Shown here in pieces: positions 63,085 to 64,000 of a stretch of 64,000 nucleotides of DNA. Within the stretch, counting starts at the first letter, position 1. The number at the start of each line of letters is the position of its first letter. A program made the position numbers and the translations under genes. Source of the stretch: Talinum fruticosum (taxonomy: Eukaryota; Streptophyta; Magnoliopsida; Caryophyllales; Talinaceae); the NCBI GenBank assembly GCA_021018815.1, contig JAITYX010000011.1:4044501-4108500 (forward strand), given 5' to 3'. The notes under the pieces are model-generated. The model was not told the origin of the DNA. It worked only from the letters and a program-made list of their open reading frames with translations, and made no database searches.

Positions 63085-64000
63085 TTTGCCTAATTCTATA
63101 TCCACTACTCTGGCTATGTAATACTCCTAGGGTGGCACTACCACCATCTCTTTCCCCTCCTTGATTTCCATTTCTTAGGTTTTGAAGGTAAAACCCTAAA
63201 CCCTAATTTATCTCCCTTCATTATTTACCTATTGATTATAGTTGTTAATTAACTTATATATATTTAGAAAGATGCCATGATATGAATTTAAAGGTTGAAT
63301 TGGGAAAATTTGAGTTATTGTGAATGACTCGTGATTTGGTATTTTGGTGGAATGATTGTTCCGAAAGTGGATGAATGTGATTGATCTTGTCAAATTGTGA
63401 TTTAGTGAATTAAATTGGGGATGTTTTGATGTAAATTTTGAGTAAATTGATGGCTTTCATTATATTTTGGAATTGGATATATTTGGGCAAGAGAAAGAGA
63501 ATATGTATATAGAGATTGAAGTTGGATAATAATTAGAGTTGGAGGTATGTAAAAACTTGAGAAATTTAGTGTACTTAATTGTGTAAGAGAAAAGAATGCA
63601 AATAACCTTAAAGTAATGTTTTGAAGGATATATGGATTTTGAGTGAATTAATTAATTTATGGAAAGGTGATGAGGTGTTGTACTATAAACTTGTGTAAAT
63701 TTAATTGTCCCACATTATTTTTGGACGTGAATTTGGTTGAAGGAATTAATAGTTTTGTTGAAGGAAGTAAGTTATATGTAGGTTTGAAGTTATGAAAATA
63801 TTGAGTTAAAGAGTATTTATGTGTTAATTTGAGTTGGTTAGTTAAGTTGAGGATTGATACGAAGTGAAAAAGGAGTTAATGACAAGGATTGAAAGCAATG
63901 TTTAAGTTTGATATGATTAAGCGAGTTCCAATAGCAGTTGGGAAGTTATAATCATATTTTTATGTACTAAACAAGTTGCAATAGCTTAAGTATGAATAAA
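63085..64000. other. AT-rich sequence, probably another LTR fragment
   Basis: The first 50 bp repeat the LTR tail: GGCTATGTAATACTC followed by CTAGGGTGG at 63112-63135 matches 63045-63069. CCCTAAACCCTAA (63195-63207) is two telomere-type units, too short to be an interstitial telomere tract. No gene was seen. Confidence 0.4.

Noticed and set aside
63195..63207. Telomere-like CCCTAAACCCTAA
   Set aside because: Only two units; common by chance in plant leaders and LTRs.

Overview
The window is nuclear DNA from a flowering plant, most likely a eudicot. The evidence is dense nested LTR retrotransposons (Ty1/copia with Sirevirus features, Ty3/gypsy), a plant-type LINE, an hAT-like MITE, AT-rich intergenic DNA and a plant-specific small secreted cysteine-rich gene family. 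No bacterial, CRISPR, rRNA or tRNA features were seen, and the species cannot be named from sequence alone.

Layout. (1) 1-9876: a minus-strand Ty1/copia element of Sirevirus type (copy A), with most of its left LTR outside the window. (2) 9877-29607: seven head-to-tail units of about 2.8 kb. Each carries one intronless minus-strand gene for a 122-residue secreted protein with the ECA1 / prolamin-like (PF05617-type) cysteine pattern, plus a variable (TA)n tract and its own TATA box. (3) 29608-40451: a second, complete copy of the same element (copy B, 10.84 kb, LTRs of about 1.56 kb). (4) 40452-46045: unit 8, a unit 9 that lacks its promoter, and a decayed unit 10 with no gene. (5) 46046-64000: a repeat graveyard without an intact gene. 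It holds a degenerate Ty3/gypsy gag with a probable long Tat/Ogre-like LTR, an hAT-like MITE, a minisatellite, a LINE endonuclease remnant, and long LTRs with TGTAACACCCC/GGGGTGTTACA termini. One of these is a solo LTR with a perfect 5-bp target duplication.

How it fits together. The gene array is the biological core. Copies 1-7 encode identical proteins and differ only at synonymous sites; copies 8 and 9 carry replacements. Diagnostic variants alternate in units 5-9, which indicates amplification of a two-unit block. Elements A and B meet the array at exactly the same base and in the same orientation. The simplest reading is one insertion into the array followed by duplication of a large block containing the element and several gene units. 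A second theme is technical: differences between element copies concentrate at CTG/CAG/CCG trinucleotides in non-mutational forms (CTG to CTCG, CAG to CGAG, CCG to ACG). This suggests sequencing or polishing error at CHG-methylated sites, so many apparent frameshifts in the elements may not be real.
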